Translations under genes and position numbers: made by a program
The notes under the pieces: model-generated
The model's database searches: none
The model's input: only the letters and a program-made list of their open reading frames with translations
Told to the model about the DNA's origin: nothing
Shown: piece after piece, positions 33,622 to 44,534 of the stretch
Numbering within the stretch: position 1 is the first letter of the stretch
Layout of the letters: the number at the start of each line of letters is the position of its first letter
Origin: CAVVIO01 sp963748095
GTDB taxonomy: Bacteria > Bacteroidota > Bacteroidia > Bacteroidales > UBA10428
Assembly (NCBI GenBank): GCA_963748095.1
Contig: CAVVIO010000034.1
Location: 17,646 to 81,645 of the forward strand
DNA length: 64,000 nt
Direction: 5' to 3'

Positions 33622-34923
33622 ATGGCAGAAAATCACAGATTTGAAACCTTGCAGCTACATGCAGGACAAGAAGTAGATGAAACTACTTTATCACGGGCAG
33701 TGCCCATTTATCAGACCACGTCATATCTATTCAAAAATGCCGAACACGCAGCCAATTTGTTTGGATTAAAAGAATTCGGCAACATTTATACCCGCATAAT
33801 GAACCCCACAACCGATGTGTTCGAAAAGCGCATTGCTGCACTCGAGGGTGGTGCAGCCGCCCTGGCAACCTCATCGGGACAATCGGCACAGTTTTTGGCT
33901 ATCACTAACATACTGGAAGCCGGAGATAACCTGGTTTCCACATCTTATCTGTATGGAGGTACATACAATCAGTTCAAAGTGCAGTTTAAACGACTGGGGA
34001 TTAATGTTAAGTTTGTAATTGGCGACGAACCGGAAGAATTCGAAAAACTGATCGATGAAAAAACCAAAGCCATTTATCTGGAAACCATTGGAAATCCCCG
34101 GTTCAACATCCCCGATTTTGAAGCGATTGCCGCTGTAGCAAAAAAACACGGCATTCCCCTGATCGTGGATAACACCTTTGGCGGCGCTGGTTATTATTTC
34201 AGGCCGATAGAGCACGGAGCTAATATCGTGGTACAGTCGGCCACTAAATGGATTGGCGGACATGGCACCAGCATCGGCGGCGTAATTGTCGATGCCGGTA
34301 ATTTTAACTGGGCTAATGGTAAGTTCCCTCAGTTCACTGAACCTTCCGAGGGCTATCACGGACTTAAATTCTGGGAAGTTTTCGGTGAAGGAGGCCCTTT
34401 TGGAAATATTGCATTTATCATAAGGGCCCGTGTGGAAGGATTACGTGATTATGGAAATGCTTTGAGCCCGTTCAATGCTTTTCTTTTAATACAGGGACTT
34501 GAAACGTTGTCGCTGCGTCTCGACCGTATCGCCGAAAACGCTCTTGCACTTGCTAAATGGCTGGAAAAACAGGATTTTGTGAAAGAAGTAAATTATCCCG
34601 GACTGGAAAGCAGCCCGTTCCATGCCCTGGCTAAAAAATACCTGAAACGCGGATATGGCGGCGTATTATCATTCTCCATAAAAGGAGGCAAAGAAGTTGC
34701 CGATAAACTGGTAGATAGCGTAGAACTTATTTCGCACCTGGCAAATGTAGGTGATTCAAAAACACTCATTATCCATCCGAGTTCCACTACTCACGAACAA
34801 TTATCGCTTGAGGAACAAAAACTGTCCGGTGTGTTTCCGGGTTCCCTCAGAGTTTCTGTTGGTACCGAACACATCGAAGATATTAAAGCCGATCTCTTAC
34901 AGGCTGTTAAAAAAGCGCTTTAG
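33622..34923 (+). CDS. metY: O-acetylhomoserine sulfhydrylase (aminocarboxypropyltransferase)
   Basis: This 433-residue PLP enzyme of the Cys/Met metabolism family makes homocysteine from O-acetylhomoserine and sulfide. Recognisable parts are the N-terminal TLQLHAGQ, YTRIMNPT near 55, the SSGQSAQ loop, and the PLP-binding Lys near 209 in QSATKWIGGHG. The C-terminus shows the SLG-like HPSSTTHEQL and SVGTEHIEDI segments. Length (about 430) separates it from cystathionine synthases and lyases (about 380). It is a cytoplasmic monocistronic gene with a strong terminator 20 bp after the stop. The polycysteine ORF upstream suggests regulation by cysteine supply. Confidence 0.93.
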   Translation: MAENHRFETLQLHAGQEVDETTLSRAVPIYQTTSYLFKNAEHAANLFGLKEFGNIYTRIMNPTTDVFEKRIAALEGGAAALATSSGQSAQFLAITNILEAGDNLVSTSYLYGGTYNQFKVQFKRLGINVKFVIGDEPEEFEKLIDEKTKAIYLETIGNPRFNIPDFEAIAAVAKKHGIPLIVDNTFGGAGYYFRPIEHGANIVVQSATKWIGGHGTSIGGVIVDAGNFNWANGKFPQFTEPSEGYHGLKFWEVFGEGGPFGNIAFIIRARVEGLRDYGNALSPFNAFLLIQGLETLSLRLDRIAENALALAKWLEKQDFVKEVNYPGLESSPFHALAKKYLKRGYGGVLSFSIKGGKEVADKLVDSVELISHLANVGDSKTLIIHPSSTTHEQLSLEEQKLSGVFPGSLRVSVGTEHIEDIKADLLQAVKKAL

Positions 34924-34942
34924 TTTATTAAACTGATTCTTG

Positions 34943-34976
34943 AACCCGGGAAAATTCAAAACTTCCCGGGTTTTTT
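34943..34976 (+). terminator. Terminator after metY
   Basis: The stem AACCCGGGAA (34943-34952) / TTCCCGGGTT (34963-34972) with a 10-nt loop runs into six T. Confidence 0.9.
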
Positions 34977-35121
34977 ATGCGGTATTATCAATAAAAATTA
35001 TAAGTGATCAGATTTTATCCTAACAGTCTAATAGCCCACGGTCTAAAAAGCTAATGAAATTGTTAATAACTCATCCTGAATTTATACTCCCGGTTTACGT
35101 ATAGTGAATAAAAATAGAAAG

Positions 35122-37883
35122 ATGAAAAAGTATATATTTCTGATAGCGGGATTTCTTATTTTGTATTTAAACATTTATGCAACTGATTTTCTGAATATCG
35201 ACCGGATAACCGGGAATATCACAGATATCTCACTGAAGGATTCCCTCAAAAGATATTACAATTCTTTTCATTCATACCTGCCGGATAATCCGGGGGAAGC
35301 GCTTCATTTAATCCAGCAGTTTGGTGAAAAAGAATGGGTAAAAGATAACAATTACCTGAAGGGCATCTTTTATTATTGGACAGGTTCAGCGCTTCTTCAG
35401 TCGCATCGTTACGACGAGGCTATCTACAATTACCTGCATGCCAAAGATATTTTCAGCAGGGAAAACCTTTTACCGGAAGAAGCTAGTGTATTAAACCAGA
35501 TTGGACTCGTATATCGTGAAACAGGAGATTATAATAAAGCAGTCGAAAATATAACCCGGGCAATGACATTGTTTGAAAATGCAAATGAAGAATCCGGTGT
35601 GGCCCTTTCACTGAATTACATGGGAAGTGTATCACTCCGGCAGACTCAATATGGCAAAGCCCTTGATTATTATAACCGTTCGCTGAAAATTCGTGATAGT
35701 CTTAACCTTACCGATGACATAGCTTCCACGTATACAAACATTGCATTGGTACATCGCGAAACCGGGAATTACGACTCCGCGATTATTTGTCTGCAAAAGG
35801 CCCGTGAAATTTACAATCAGGCTAATGACCGGACAGGCCTGGCAGATGCATCCAATTACCTGGGAAGCATTTATTTCCGCATTAACAAGTACGACAAAGC
35901 GCTCGGTTATTACCAGGCTGCCTATAATCTTTATATTCTGGAAAAATCGCAACAGGCGGCTGCTTCAACTGCCACCAATATAGGCGCAGTTTTTAAAAAT
36001 CTTACCAAATCCGACAGCGCCATCCGCTATCTTCAGGCAGCTTTGAAAATACAGAAAAGCATTAACAATACTTCGGGAATTGCCCGGACTTATACCGACA
36101 TGGGAAACCTGTACAAAGAAACCGGTAATCTTTCAAAAGCCATGGAATATTACGGAGAAGCATTAAACATTCAGAAAAACGGAAATCCCACTGTCGAACT
36201 TGCCGCCACCTGTAAAAATATAGGAGAAATATATGCGGATATTTCACGCTTCGATAAGGCGCTGGAATATAATTTAAAAGCCGCAGGTATTGAAGAACAA
36301 TTGAATGACAGGTACCGGCTCGCATATACGCTTAACCTGATCGGGAATAATTATAAAAAAGAAAAAAAATACGATGACGCACTGAAATATTACAAAAAGT
36401 CGCTTCAGATTAAAGAGGATATCGGGAACAGGAAAGAACTGGCGATGACTTTGAATAATATCGGTGATGTAAATTTTGAAAAGAAGGAATTTGAAAAAGC
36501 AATCGAATATTACCAGTTATCGCTGAAAGCCGGCAATGAGGTGGACGATCAGTGGCGGGTGGCCAACCAGTTGAATAACCTTGGAAACGTATACCGGGAA
36601 ACGGTGATAATGATAAAGCCTACAATTATTTTGATAAGGCCTTCCTGTTAAATAAAAAAGTTAATAACCGTATCGGAGAAGCATTATGTGCCCGCAAAAT
36701 GGGTGAAATTCTTTTAGAAAGAAAAGCCTTCTCCAGGGCATATTCGCTGTTTGAATCGTCATTGAAAGCAGGAAGGGAACTGGGGAACGACGTGCTAATC
36801 AAAAATGCTCTTTTTGATATCTATAAATATCATAAATCTACCGGAAATTATGAAAATGCCCTCAATTATCTGAATGATTATTACACTCTTCAGGATTCCA
36901 TCAGGGAACAAATGTACAACAAACGTATTGCCGATATTCAGCTTAATACACGGATGGAAACCCATGAGAGCGTTTCATCTGATACAGATAATATGACACG
37001 GCTGGTGATCCTGGAAAACAAGCTGGAACAAACCGCCCGTTCACGAAATATCATGCTGATCATTTTAATTTTATTTATTCTTGTTGCCGTGCCGGTCATC
37101 GTTATTATAAATTTCAGGTTACATAAAATGAAAACAAAACTGATACAGGCTGGCAATGAAACTGACGGGAACAATAGTAAACCCGATCTGTGGATTGAAA
37201 ATCTGCAAAAAAAAGTTCAAGAAGCCGATGCCGAAAAAAGCAAATTATTCCGGTTACTGAACGATGAATTAAAACAACCCGTAAAAGAACTGAAATTATT
37301 ACTTGCTGAAAATCCGGCGTTGAGTAATACAGATGAAAACACTACAGGTTCTCAGATGAATAATCTGTACCATTTGATTTCCCGTTTGAGTGATAAACTG
37401 GATAATTTGCTGAACTGGTCAGGGATTCAGACAGGGAATGTACGGTTACAATCAAAAATGATTTTTTTAAAACCCCTGTTGGACGAAATAATCCAATCGT
37501 ATAACATTCAAACCGTAACCAGGCGTATTACAGTACTAAATAAAGTAAAAGGGGAAACAACCTGTCATTCCGACCCGGATGCACTAAAAATAATTCTTCA
37601 AAATATGATTGCCAGTGCCATTGAATATATTCCAAATGACGGATTTATTGAAATTACCGCTGATGAAAATGCAGATCAATTACAATTGCAGATTACCCAT
37701 AAAAGTTCTGAAAGTGTAAGCGCTCATTCCGATGATAATCCGTACAAAACAGACAACGATTCTTCTCTTTCAATGATTGTAAATAAGGCTTATCTGCAAA
37801 AGTTAAGAAGTACATTTGAAATAGTAAACAGCGATAAAGGAAGCAGGATATTCAGAATTACATTACCAAAGTTTGCCTTATAA
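35122..37883 (+). pseudogene. TPR-repeat membrane pseudo-histidine kinase, interrupted by a frameshift
   Basis: The first reading frame (from ATG 35122, signal peptide MKKYIFLIAGFLILYLNIYA) carries about ten TPR repeats to residue 494, then goes out of frame and stops at 36651. The same protein resumes in another frame from about 36600 to 37883. Adding one G at 36603 (ETGDNDKAYNYFDKAFLLNK...) restores a single 920-residue chain. It then has further TPRs, a transmembrane helix (NIMLIILILFILVAVPVIVII) and a cytoplasmic histidine-kinase-like module. That module looks degenerate: the usual SHE-L--P is NDELKQPV, so the phospho-acceptor His is replaced, and the N-box is NMIASAIEY without the second Asn. 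It probably acts as a signalling scaffold, if expressed. The start at GTG 35104 is less likely. A sequencing error is an alternative reason for the frameshift. Confidence 0.78.
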
Positions 37884-38076
37884 TATGGAAGATCGCGGGA
37901 GATTATTAACAAAAATTTCAGGTAATTTACAGATGTTGCATGCAATCTTTTAAAATTTGTGGTTGTTGAAAATTCAAACGTTACAATGATGTAATTATCA
38001 ATTAACAGGCAAAGAGGTGAAAATATTTTTGTTGAAATATATGACCATGAAAGTGCCTAAATATGTGAGTTAATTG

Positions 38077-38084
38077 TATATTTG
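38077..38084 (+). promoter_or_regulatory. Candidate -7 box before the lipoprotein gene
   Basis: TATATTTG matches TAnnTTTG exactly, 33 bp upstream of the GTG start at 38118. No TTTG is at the standard -33 position. Confidence 0.45.
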
Positions 38085-38117
38085 CAGCATATTTATGTTA
38101 CCTAAAAAACAATAACC

Positions 38118-38957
38118 GTGAAAGTAATAAATTATCTGAAAGCTTCGCTTCTAACTTTGCTCATAACGAGTATATTCGTAGTAACCGGATGTAAACAACG
38201 TACATCTACTTCACAGGCCGGTGAATCTGCAACTGATTCCTCTGCTCTAAACATGCAGGAAGTTAAATCGGATGTGCAGGATATTGTTTACCCTTTGCCT
38301 GCACCATTTGAACTGAGTCAGCAATTAGACCGGGCTGGTGCAAGTTATGTAGGAAATGTATTAAATCCCGTGAGTAATGCCGATAAATATTTTACTGAAA
38401 AAAGTAAAGCACTGGCATTAGGTGTATACGGGGCTGACCTTGCTTATGCCGGCACTTATAACAATGCAAAGGATATTAACAAATATTCAGGTGTACTTAA
38501 ATCGCTGGTTGACGATCTGGGTATTAACGTCAAGTATACGGATTATTTCAACGACGATTCTCGTGAGAAATTAAACAACAAAGATACACTTGTAAAGGTT
38601 GTCTCGAATGTATTTTATGATACATATACCTTTTTGAATAAAAAAAGCGACCCTGCACTTGCGGCCCTTGTGGTATCGGGTACGTGGGTAGAAGGATTAT
38701 ACATTGCCACTCATATAACAAAAGACACTTACAATAATAATGAAATGGTAAAACTGATCTATGATCAGAGCAAATCACTTGAAAAGGTTATCAGCTTGCT
38801 GGATAAATTCGAAAACAATGAAATGGTTGCGGGTATATCCGGAGCATTAAAGAAACTGAAAGCCATGTATGACGAAACAAATGGCAGTCTCACAAAAGAA
38901 CAGCTTGATACCATAACAAAAACGATAGAAACAATCCGGTCAAGCATCGTATCATAA
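38118..38957 (+). CDS. Envelope lipoprotein of unknown function
   Basis: This 279-residue protein has a signal peptide and a clear lipobox (FVVTGC, Cys about 25). The start is GTG: the upstream ATG in another phase stops within seven codons, and no in-frame ATG exists before the signal sequence. The mature protein is mostly helical (for example residues 195-275, KSLEKVISLLDKF...LTKEQLDTITKTIETIR), preceded by SNADKYFTEKSKALALGVYGADLAY. I know no named function. It sits between the TPR pseudo-kinase gene and the ABC transporter gene on the same strand. Confidence 0.8.
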   Translation: MKVINYLKASLLTLLITSIFVVTGCKQRTSTSQAGESATDSSALNMQEVKSDVQDIVYPLPAPFELSQQLDRAGASYVGNVLNPVSNADKYFTEKSKALALGVYGADLAYAGTYNNAKDINKYSGVLKSLVDDLGINVKYTDYFNDDSREKLNNKDTLVKVVSNVFYDTYTFLNKKSDPALAALVVSGTWVEGLYIATHITKDTYNNNEMVKLIYDQSKSLEKVISLLDKFENNEMVAGISGALKKLKAMYDETNGSLTKEQLDTITKTIETIRSSIVS

Positions 38958-38983
38958 TACGCAAAATATAATTTTCAAAACCG

Positions 38984-39014
38984 AAAATAGCCTTTCGTAA
39001 CGGAGGGCTATTTT
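38984..39014 (+). terminator. Terminator after the lipoprotein gene
   Basis: The stem AAAATAGCC (38984-38992) / GGCTATTTT (39006-39014) lies 26 bp after the stop, with TATT following. The apparent inner loop CTTTCGTAACGGAG can add pairs. Confidence 0.7.
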
Positions 39015-39055
39015 ATTATTTACAGTATGCATCTGTAATTTTATTGTAAATAAAA

Positions 39056-42000
39056 ATGAATGAAACGGTCCTTAAAGCCTTAATGAGGCTTTTTGCCATA
39101 GTAGCGAATGTAACTGAAGGAAAACCCCGCAACGAAAGAGATGTGGTGCTGGATTACCTGAACCGCCAGTTAAGTAACGAATTGACGGAAAAATACCTTG
39201 AGTATTTCGATAAACACATTTTACACTATCATCCCGATCTGAGCCATGCCGATGAGCTTGAGATCATCCAACAGGAGAAACACCGTCTTAAACGTCTGAA
39301 TGAATTATGCAACCAGCTAAACGAAGAACTGGAGCACCAGCAAAAAATAATTATCTTAATACATTTACTCGATTTTATTAACCGGGGAGATGATGTAACA
39401 GAAGAAGAACTCCGACATGTTGAGATCGTTTCAGAAAACCTCAAGATCAGTGAACCGGATTTTAATGATGCAAGGGCATTTACTTTCGGCAATATTGAAG
39501 CTGCTAATAAGAATAATTTACTGATTATTGATGCCGAACAACTGTCAAATGACCCAAAAATCAAACATTTACAGGTTAATAAATTCGAAGGTCGTATTGA
39601 AGTATTGCATAACGCAAATACAACCACCTTCGTTTTCAGGTATTACGGTAATGAGAACCTGTTTCTGAACGGACACCTGGTGAAACCCAACCGGTCATAT
39701 ATCTGGTACCAGGGATCGGTTATAAAAAATCCAAAATTCGGTTCGGTCTATTACATCTGGATGGCCAGTAAATTTATTGAGGCTACCACCGGATCGAAAT
39801 TTGTTTTTACTGCCAGGGATATTGATTACTCCTTTGGTAACAGCCCGAATGGTATTAAACGGTTTACTTTCACGGAAGAATCAGGCAGGCTGATCGGAAT
39901 AATCGGTGGCAGTGGTTCGGGAAAATCCACCCTGCTGAAAGTATTGAACGGCACACTGAAACCCAAGCGGGGATCTATTCAGATCAACGGTTTTGATATT
40001 CATGAGTATAAAGAAGCGCTCAAAGGAGTTATAGGTTATGTTCCCCAGGAAGATTTCCTGCTGAAGCAACTTACAGTAAGCCAGAACCTGTATTACAACG
40101 CTAAATTGTGTTTTGGGCATTATACCGAAAAACAATTGAGCCGTGTAGTAGAAGATGCCCTGATGGATTTTGATCTTGTAGAAGCCAGGGACCTGAAAGT
40201 GGGCGATACACAAAATACTTTTTTAAGCGGCGGACAGCGGAAACGGCTGAACATTGCCCTTGAACTTATGCGCGAACCCTCCGTATTGTTTGTCGATGAA
40301 CCTACTTCGGGACTATCGTCAATGGACTCGGAAAAAGTAATGACCCTGCTGAAACGGCAGACCTTAAAAGGAAAACTGGTAATTTCCATACTTCACCAGC
40401 CTTCATCGGATGTATTTAAGCTATTGGATAAACTGCTGGTGATCGACCAGGGAGGACGCGTAATTTTTTACGGCAATCCGGTGGATGCAATCGGCTATTT
40501 CAAGCGAATGAATCATTATGTGGACGCAGAGGAAAGCGAATGCCTTACCTGCGGAAACATTAATCCCGATCAGATCCTGAGAAATGTGGAAGTAAGGGTG
40601 GTAGATGTGAACGGCCGTCTGACAAGAAAGCGAAAGACCGCACCCGAACAATGGTATAAAATGTACCGGCAGAATTTCGATCCGGAAATAAAAAAAATTA
40701 ACCGGCCCTTTGAACATGTCATTCCCAAAAGTAACCTCGATATTCCCAGCCGGCTCCAACAATTCAGAGTATTTTTTGTACGCGACCTGTTATCGAAACT
40801 GGCCAACCAGCAATACCTTCTTATTACATTTCTCGAAGCTCCTTTACTGGCCCTTATCCTTGCATTTTTCACGAAAAGTTCAAAGAATATTTACGGTCCG
40901 CTTTCAGGTTATACATTCGGAAATAATGTGAATATCCCGGCATTCCTGTTTATGAGCGTCATTGTTTTTCTCTTTCTCGGACTTGTGCTGAGCGCCGAGG
41001 AGATCTACAAAGACCAGAAAATACTTAACAGGGAAAAGTTCCTGAACCTGAGCCGCAGCAGTTACCTGAATTCAAAAATTGTGCTGATGTTTATACTCTC
41101 TGCCATACAGGCAATCACATTTGTGGCAATCGGTAACAGCATACTTGAGATCAGAGGAATGGAACTCCGGTACTTTTTGATTTTATTTACCACTGCCTGC
41201 TGGGCAAATATGGCCGGATTGATCATCTCATCCGGTTTTAATTCGGTCATTACCATTTACATCCTTATCCCCATAATTCTGGTACCACAGTTACTGCTTA
41301 GCGGTGTGGTGATCGATTTCAATAATATTAACGATAAAATACGATCGGATAAATACGTGCCTGTTATCGGTGACATGATGACTTCGCGCTGGGCTTACGA
41401 GGATATGGCCGTTACCCAGTTTAAGAAGAATAAATTTGAAAATTATTTCTTTACAACAGAACAGAAAGCCAATGAGGCGATGTATAACCAGGCCTATCTC
41501 ATTCCCGAACTGCAAAAAATATTGAATGAATTAAAAGACAAGGCTGACGATGGTAATTTTACAAATGCGGATGACAATAAAATAAATTTATTAAAACAGG
41601 AACTGCTATATCTCGATCAGCAGTTTCCTTCTGCAAACATTAATGAGCTGGCATCATTAAATACGAAGAACTTCTCTGCTGAGGTTTATAATAACATCGT
41701 TAATTACCTGAATAATGCAAGAGACTATTTCCTGCATAAATACCAGGAACAGATCAACCTGAAAGAGAAAAAATACAATCAACTTGTAAACAAACTGGGA
41801 GGAGAAGAACAGTTCCTGAAATTCAAGAACATGTATTACAACAAACAACTAGCTTCGATATTGCTGAATGATAAGGAACTCATGGAACAACAGGTTAACA
41901 AAAATAATATTGTACAACTAAAAGACAAGATATTTCAACTACCTGTTTCAAAAAACGGACGGGCACCCTTTTATGCCCCGTCCAAACGTATCGGGAATCT

Positions 42001-42178
42001 GTATATTGATACTTTCTGGTTCAATATTGTTTTTATATGGTTATTCTCCGGCCTGCTGTTTGTAATTCTTTATTTCGATCTGTTGAAAAAACTGATAAGT
42101 TATGCAGACAGTATAAAGCGTATAAGATTCAGTAACAGGATCATGAAAATATTGCACAGAGAATGGCAGGAAGGGTAA
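39056..42178 (+). CDS. ABCG-type ABC transporter, ATPase fused to membrane domain
   Basis: This 1040-residue single-chain half-transporter contains, in order: a TerB-like helical domain (about residues 1-110), a beta-rich segment resembling an FHA domain (about 160-240, with LFLNGHLVKPNRSYI), the ATPase (Walker A GGSGSGKST near 284, signature LSGGQRKR near 389, Walker B VLFVDEPTSG near 410, and ILHQPSSD), then ABC-2-type membrane helices from about residue 590. Between the last helices is a long hydrophilic, helical insertion of about 180 residues (about 795-985, rich in Lys, Asn, Gln). The ATPase-then-membrane order and LSGGQRKR are typical of ABCG proteins. The transported substrate is unknown. 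Confidence 0.88.
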   Translation: MNETVLKALMRLFAIVANVTEGKPRNERDVVLDYLNRQLSNELTEKYLEYFDKHILHYHPDLSHADELEIIQQEKHRLKRLNELCNQLNEELEHQQKIIILIHLLDFINRGDDVTEEELRHVEIVSENLKISEPDFNDARAFTFGNIEAANKNNLLIIDAEQLSNDPKIKHLQVNKFEGRIEVLHNANTTTFVFRYYGNENLFLNGHLVKPNRSYIWYQGSVIKNPKFGSVYYIWMASKFIEATTGSKFVFTARDIDYSFGNSPNGIKRFTFTEESGRLIGIIGGSGSGKSTLLKVLNGTLKPKRGSIQINGFDIHEYKEALKGVIGYVPQEDFLLKQLTVSQNLYYNAKLCFGHYTEKQLSRVVEDALMDFDLVEARDLKVGDTQNTFLSGGQRKRLNIALELMREPSVLFVDEPTSGLSSMDSEKVMTLLKRQTLKGKLVISILHQPSSDVFKLLDKLLVIDQGGRVIFYGNPVDAIGYFKRMNHYVDAEESECLTCGNINPDQILRNVEVRVVDVNGRLTRKRKTAPEQWYKMYRQNFDPEIKKINRPFEHVIPKSNLDIPSRLQQFRVFFVRDLLSKLANQQYLLITFLEAPLLALILAFFTKSSKNIYGPLSGYTFGNNVNIPAFLFMSVIVFLFLGLVLSAEEIYKDQKILNREKFLNLSRSSYLNSKIVLMFILSAIQAITFVAIGNSILEIRGMELRYFLILFTTACWANMAGLIISSGFNSVITIYILIPIILVPQLLLSGVVIDFNNINDKIRSDKYVPVIGDMMTSRWAYEDMAVTQFKKNKFENYFFTTEQKANEAMYNQAYLIPELQKILNELKDKADDGNFTNADDNKINLLKQELLYLDQQFPSANINELASLNTKNFSAEVYNNIVNYLNNARDYFLHKYQEQINLKEKKYNQLVNKLGGEEQFLKFKNMYYNKQLASILLNDKELMEQQVNKNNIVQLKDKIFQLPVSKNGRAPFYAPSKRIGNLYIDTFWFNIVFIWLFSGLLFVILYFDLLKKLISYADSIKRIRFSNRIMKILHREWQEG

Positions 42179-42815
42179 AAATTATAATTATAATGGTAAG
42201 TATATCGCAGCCTGTCTTACATCCTGAATTTATCGGGATAACTTGTTATTGTAATCATTTAATCTCATTTTAATCTTTAAGTAATACCTTTCCTAAAATT
42301 ATTTGAAATTTATTTTTAAATATCTACGTTATCTCAATGTATCACAAGATAATACACAATAAATTATCATATATACAATCTTTATAAATTTATTTTGGAT
42401 TATTGAAAATACTATTTGTTCAAATTATTTTACTACTTTTATTTATGTATATGCAGATTGGATTTAATCATTTCAATACCAGTCATATGTTACACTATTT
42501 CATAATGCGTAAGAGATACGGGTGAAGCAACAAGTAATGATACTATGGCAGCCCATAACCATAAATCAGTCTTTGTATTTACCTTAATCTTACACCTATG
42601 TCTCAACCATCTGTCAAATTGTTATTTCTGCCGGTAATGAAATTACTTTCAGGTAGAAATCTTAAAATCACTCGCTTTTCTTTTCTTTCCTTTATAATCT
42701 TTTTTTTCGTTCGTGTAATTTCAAAAAACCGCAAAGGTATCTCTTCGGTAATAAAATCAACTTTATTGCACATTACGGCCCCGATTTCCTGTTCACAATT
42801 CAAATTTTCTGTAAG
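42179..42815. other. 637-bp AT-rich gap with no recognised gene
   Basis: Two overlapping short ORFs on opposite strands (42598-42839) have no recognisable product and look like chance. No repeat, RNA gene or clear promoter was identified. The region probably contains the promoter of the surface-protein operon that starts at 42816. Confidence 0.5.
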
Positions 42816-44534
42816 ATGAGAAGGAGCAGTAAAATTCACACGGCATTATTCTGCAGCCTTTTATTTCTGACAGGATATCCTTTAAAAGCCCAGAACATCG
42901 AAAACCTGAAAAATGAAAAACCTTTTACCCTAACAGGTACGTTGGGCGGCACAATGACTTTTTACGATGTAACGGGAAAACAACCAAGCCGGAAACCATT
43001 TGTGTGGCTGCTGACTGGTTCCCCTACCCTATCCATTTACGGCGTCACATTGCCTTTCTCTATTACGGTGAGTGAACAGCAACGAGATTTCAGGCAACCC
43101 TTTAATAAGTTTGGGGTTAGTCCTTATTACAAATGGATCAAGCTGCACCTGGGTTACCGGAGTGTGGTATTTTCGCCTTACACCCTGGCAGGGCATACCC
43201 TGTTAGGCGCCGGAACAGAACTTAATCCCGGAAATTTCCGGTTTGGTTTTATGTACGGAAGATTACTCAAGGCAATAAATCCCGATCAGCAAACACTTCA
43301 ATTAGACAACTCAGCGGTATTAACTCCGTCGTACGAACGGAAAGCCTGGAGCATGAAGGTAGGGTACGGAACAGAAAAGAATAATGCCGACCTGATATTT
43401 CTGAAGGGTTGGGACGACCCGAATTCGCTTACCCTCGATACCACCAACCGTACGCTGATGCCTGCAGAAAATTTTATTGCTTCTTTCATAACACATCAGC
43501 AGTTTGCCAAAAAATTTCACTTCGATTTTCAACTGGCACAGTCCTTATATACGGAAGATCTGAATGCTACAAATCCCGACAGTTCATCACACAAACTGCT
43601 TGATGTTTTTTCCGGATTTTATAAAACAAATGCCACCACAAGCACCAGTTCGGCTATAGAATCATCTCTGGGATATGGCGGGATGAATTTCTCATTAAAC
43701 CTGCATTACAAACGGATCGCACCCGGCTACCGTTCCATGGGTGCTTACTTCTTTCAAAACGATTTGCAAAATATAACCATCGAACCTTCCGTAAGAATGG
43801 GACAGCAAAAATATTCCCTGGGCGGCAGCCTCGGTTTTCAGCGCGACAACCTGAATAATGACCTTCCTGCTACCACACACCGTACGATTGGTTCGTTAAC
43901 TTTTAATGCAACTCCTTCACAGGTTTACAATATCAACGTAACGTATTCAAATTATGATATGGGACAATCAGCCGGACAAACAGCTGTTGATTCGTTGTAT
44001 CAAATTTCGCAGACTACCCAAAACCTGGCTGTCAGTCAGAATGTGAATATTTCAGGAAAGTCATTAATCCAGAATATTATGCTGACTTATAACCTTCAGA
44101 AACTGAAGGATAAAAATGACAACACTGCAAATCTAAACTCGTACAATTCAACTACCCTGATGGCCAACTACATGCTGTTTTTTGTAAATGCCGGATTGAA
44201 CCTGAGCCTGAGTTTTAATTATACATTGTATAACCTGCAAAACTCTAAAAATAAAATTATCGGACCGGGAGTTGTACTTACGAAAACACTGCTGAAAAAT
44301 AAATTATCACTAAGTCTTGCTGATAATTATTTTAAAAATGCCATCACTTTTACCGATGGCAACGATGACAGAATTTCCGGCATTAACCGGATATCTTTTC
44401 AGGCCGGCATGAAACCATCCAAACACCACCGGTTTTATGTCAAATTCTACCTGAATAAAAGCACTGCTATTACATCTAATATTATCCCGTTTACAGAACG
44501 AAAAGGAGACATCGGTTATGTATATTCATTTTAA
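42816..44534 (+). CDS. Outer-membrane beta-barrel protein of the surface operon
   Basis: This 572-residue protein has a signal peptide (ending LKAQ|N) and then a long series of alternating hydrophobic strands (for example FRFGFMYGRLL, YSLGGSLGFQRDN, NAGLNLSLSFNYTLYNL) ending in the aromatic residues ...GYVYSF. This is the pattern of an outer-membrane barrel with a C-terminal aromatic. I cannot name a family. Its stop overlaps the start of the giant secreted protein gene by 17 bp, so it is translationally coupled and may help export, anchor or assemble that protein (inference). Confidence 0.78.
   Translation: MRRSSKIHTALFCSLLFLTGYPLKAQNIENLKNEKPFTLTGTLGGTMTFYDVTGKQPSRKPFVWLLTGSPTLSIYGVTLPFSITVSEQQRDFRQPFNKFGVSPYYKWIKLHLGYRSVVFSPYTLAGHTLLGAGTELNPGNFRFGFMYGRLLKAINPDQQTLQLDNSAVLTPSYERKAWSMKVGYGTEKNNADLIFLKGWDDPNSLTLDTTNRTLMPAENFIASFITHQQFAKKFHFDFQLAQSLYTEDLNATNPDSSSHKLLDVFSGFYKTNATTSTSSAIESSLGYGGMNFSLNLHYKRIAPGYRSMGAYFFQNDLQNITIEPSVRMGQQKYSLGGSLGFQRDNLNNDLPATTHRTIGSLTFNATPSQVYNINVTYSNYDMGQSAGQTAVDSLYQISQTTQNLAVSQNVNISGKSLIQNIMLTYNLQKLKDKNDNTANLNSYNSTTLMANYMLFFVNAGLNLSLSFNYTLYNLQNSKNKIIGPGVVLTKTLLKNKLSLSLADNYFKNAITFTDGNDDRISGINRISFQAGMKPSKHHRFYVKFYLNKSTAITSNIIPFTERKGDIGYVYSF

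Noticed and set aside
42598..42839. Two short overlapping ORFs before the beta-barrel gene
   Set aside because: Both are hydrophobic or lysine-rich by base composition only, lie on opposite strands over the same bases, and have no recognisable product.
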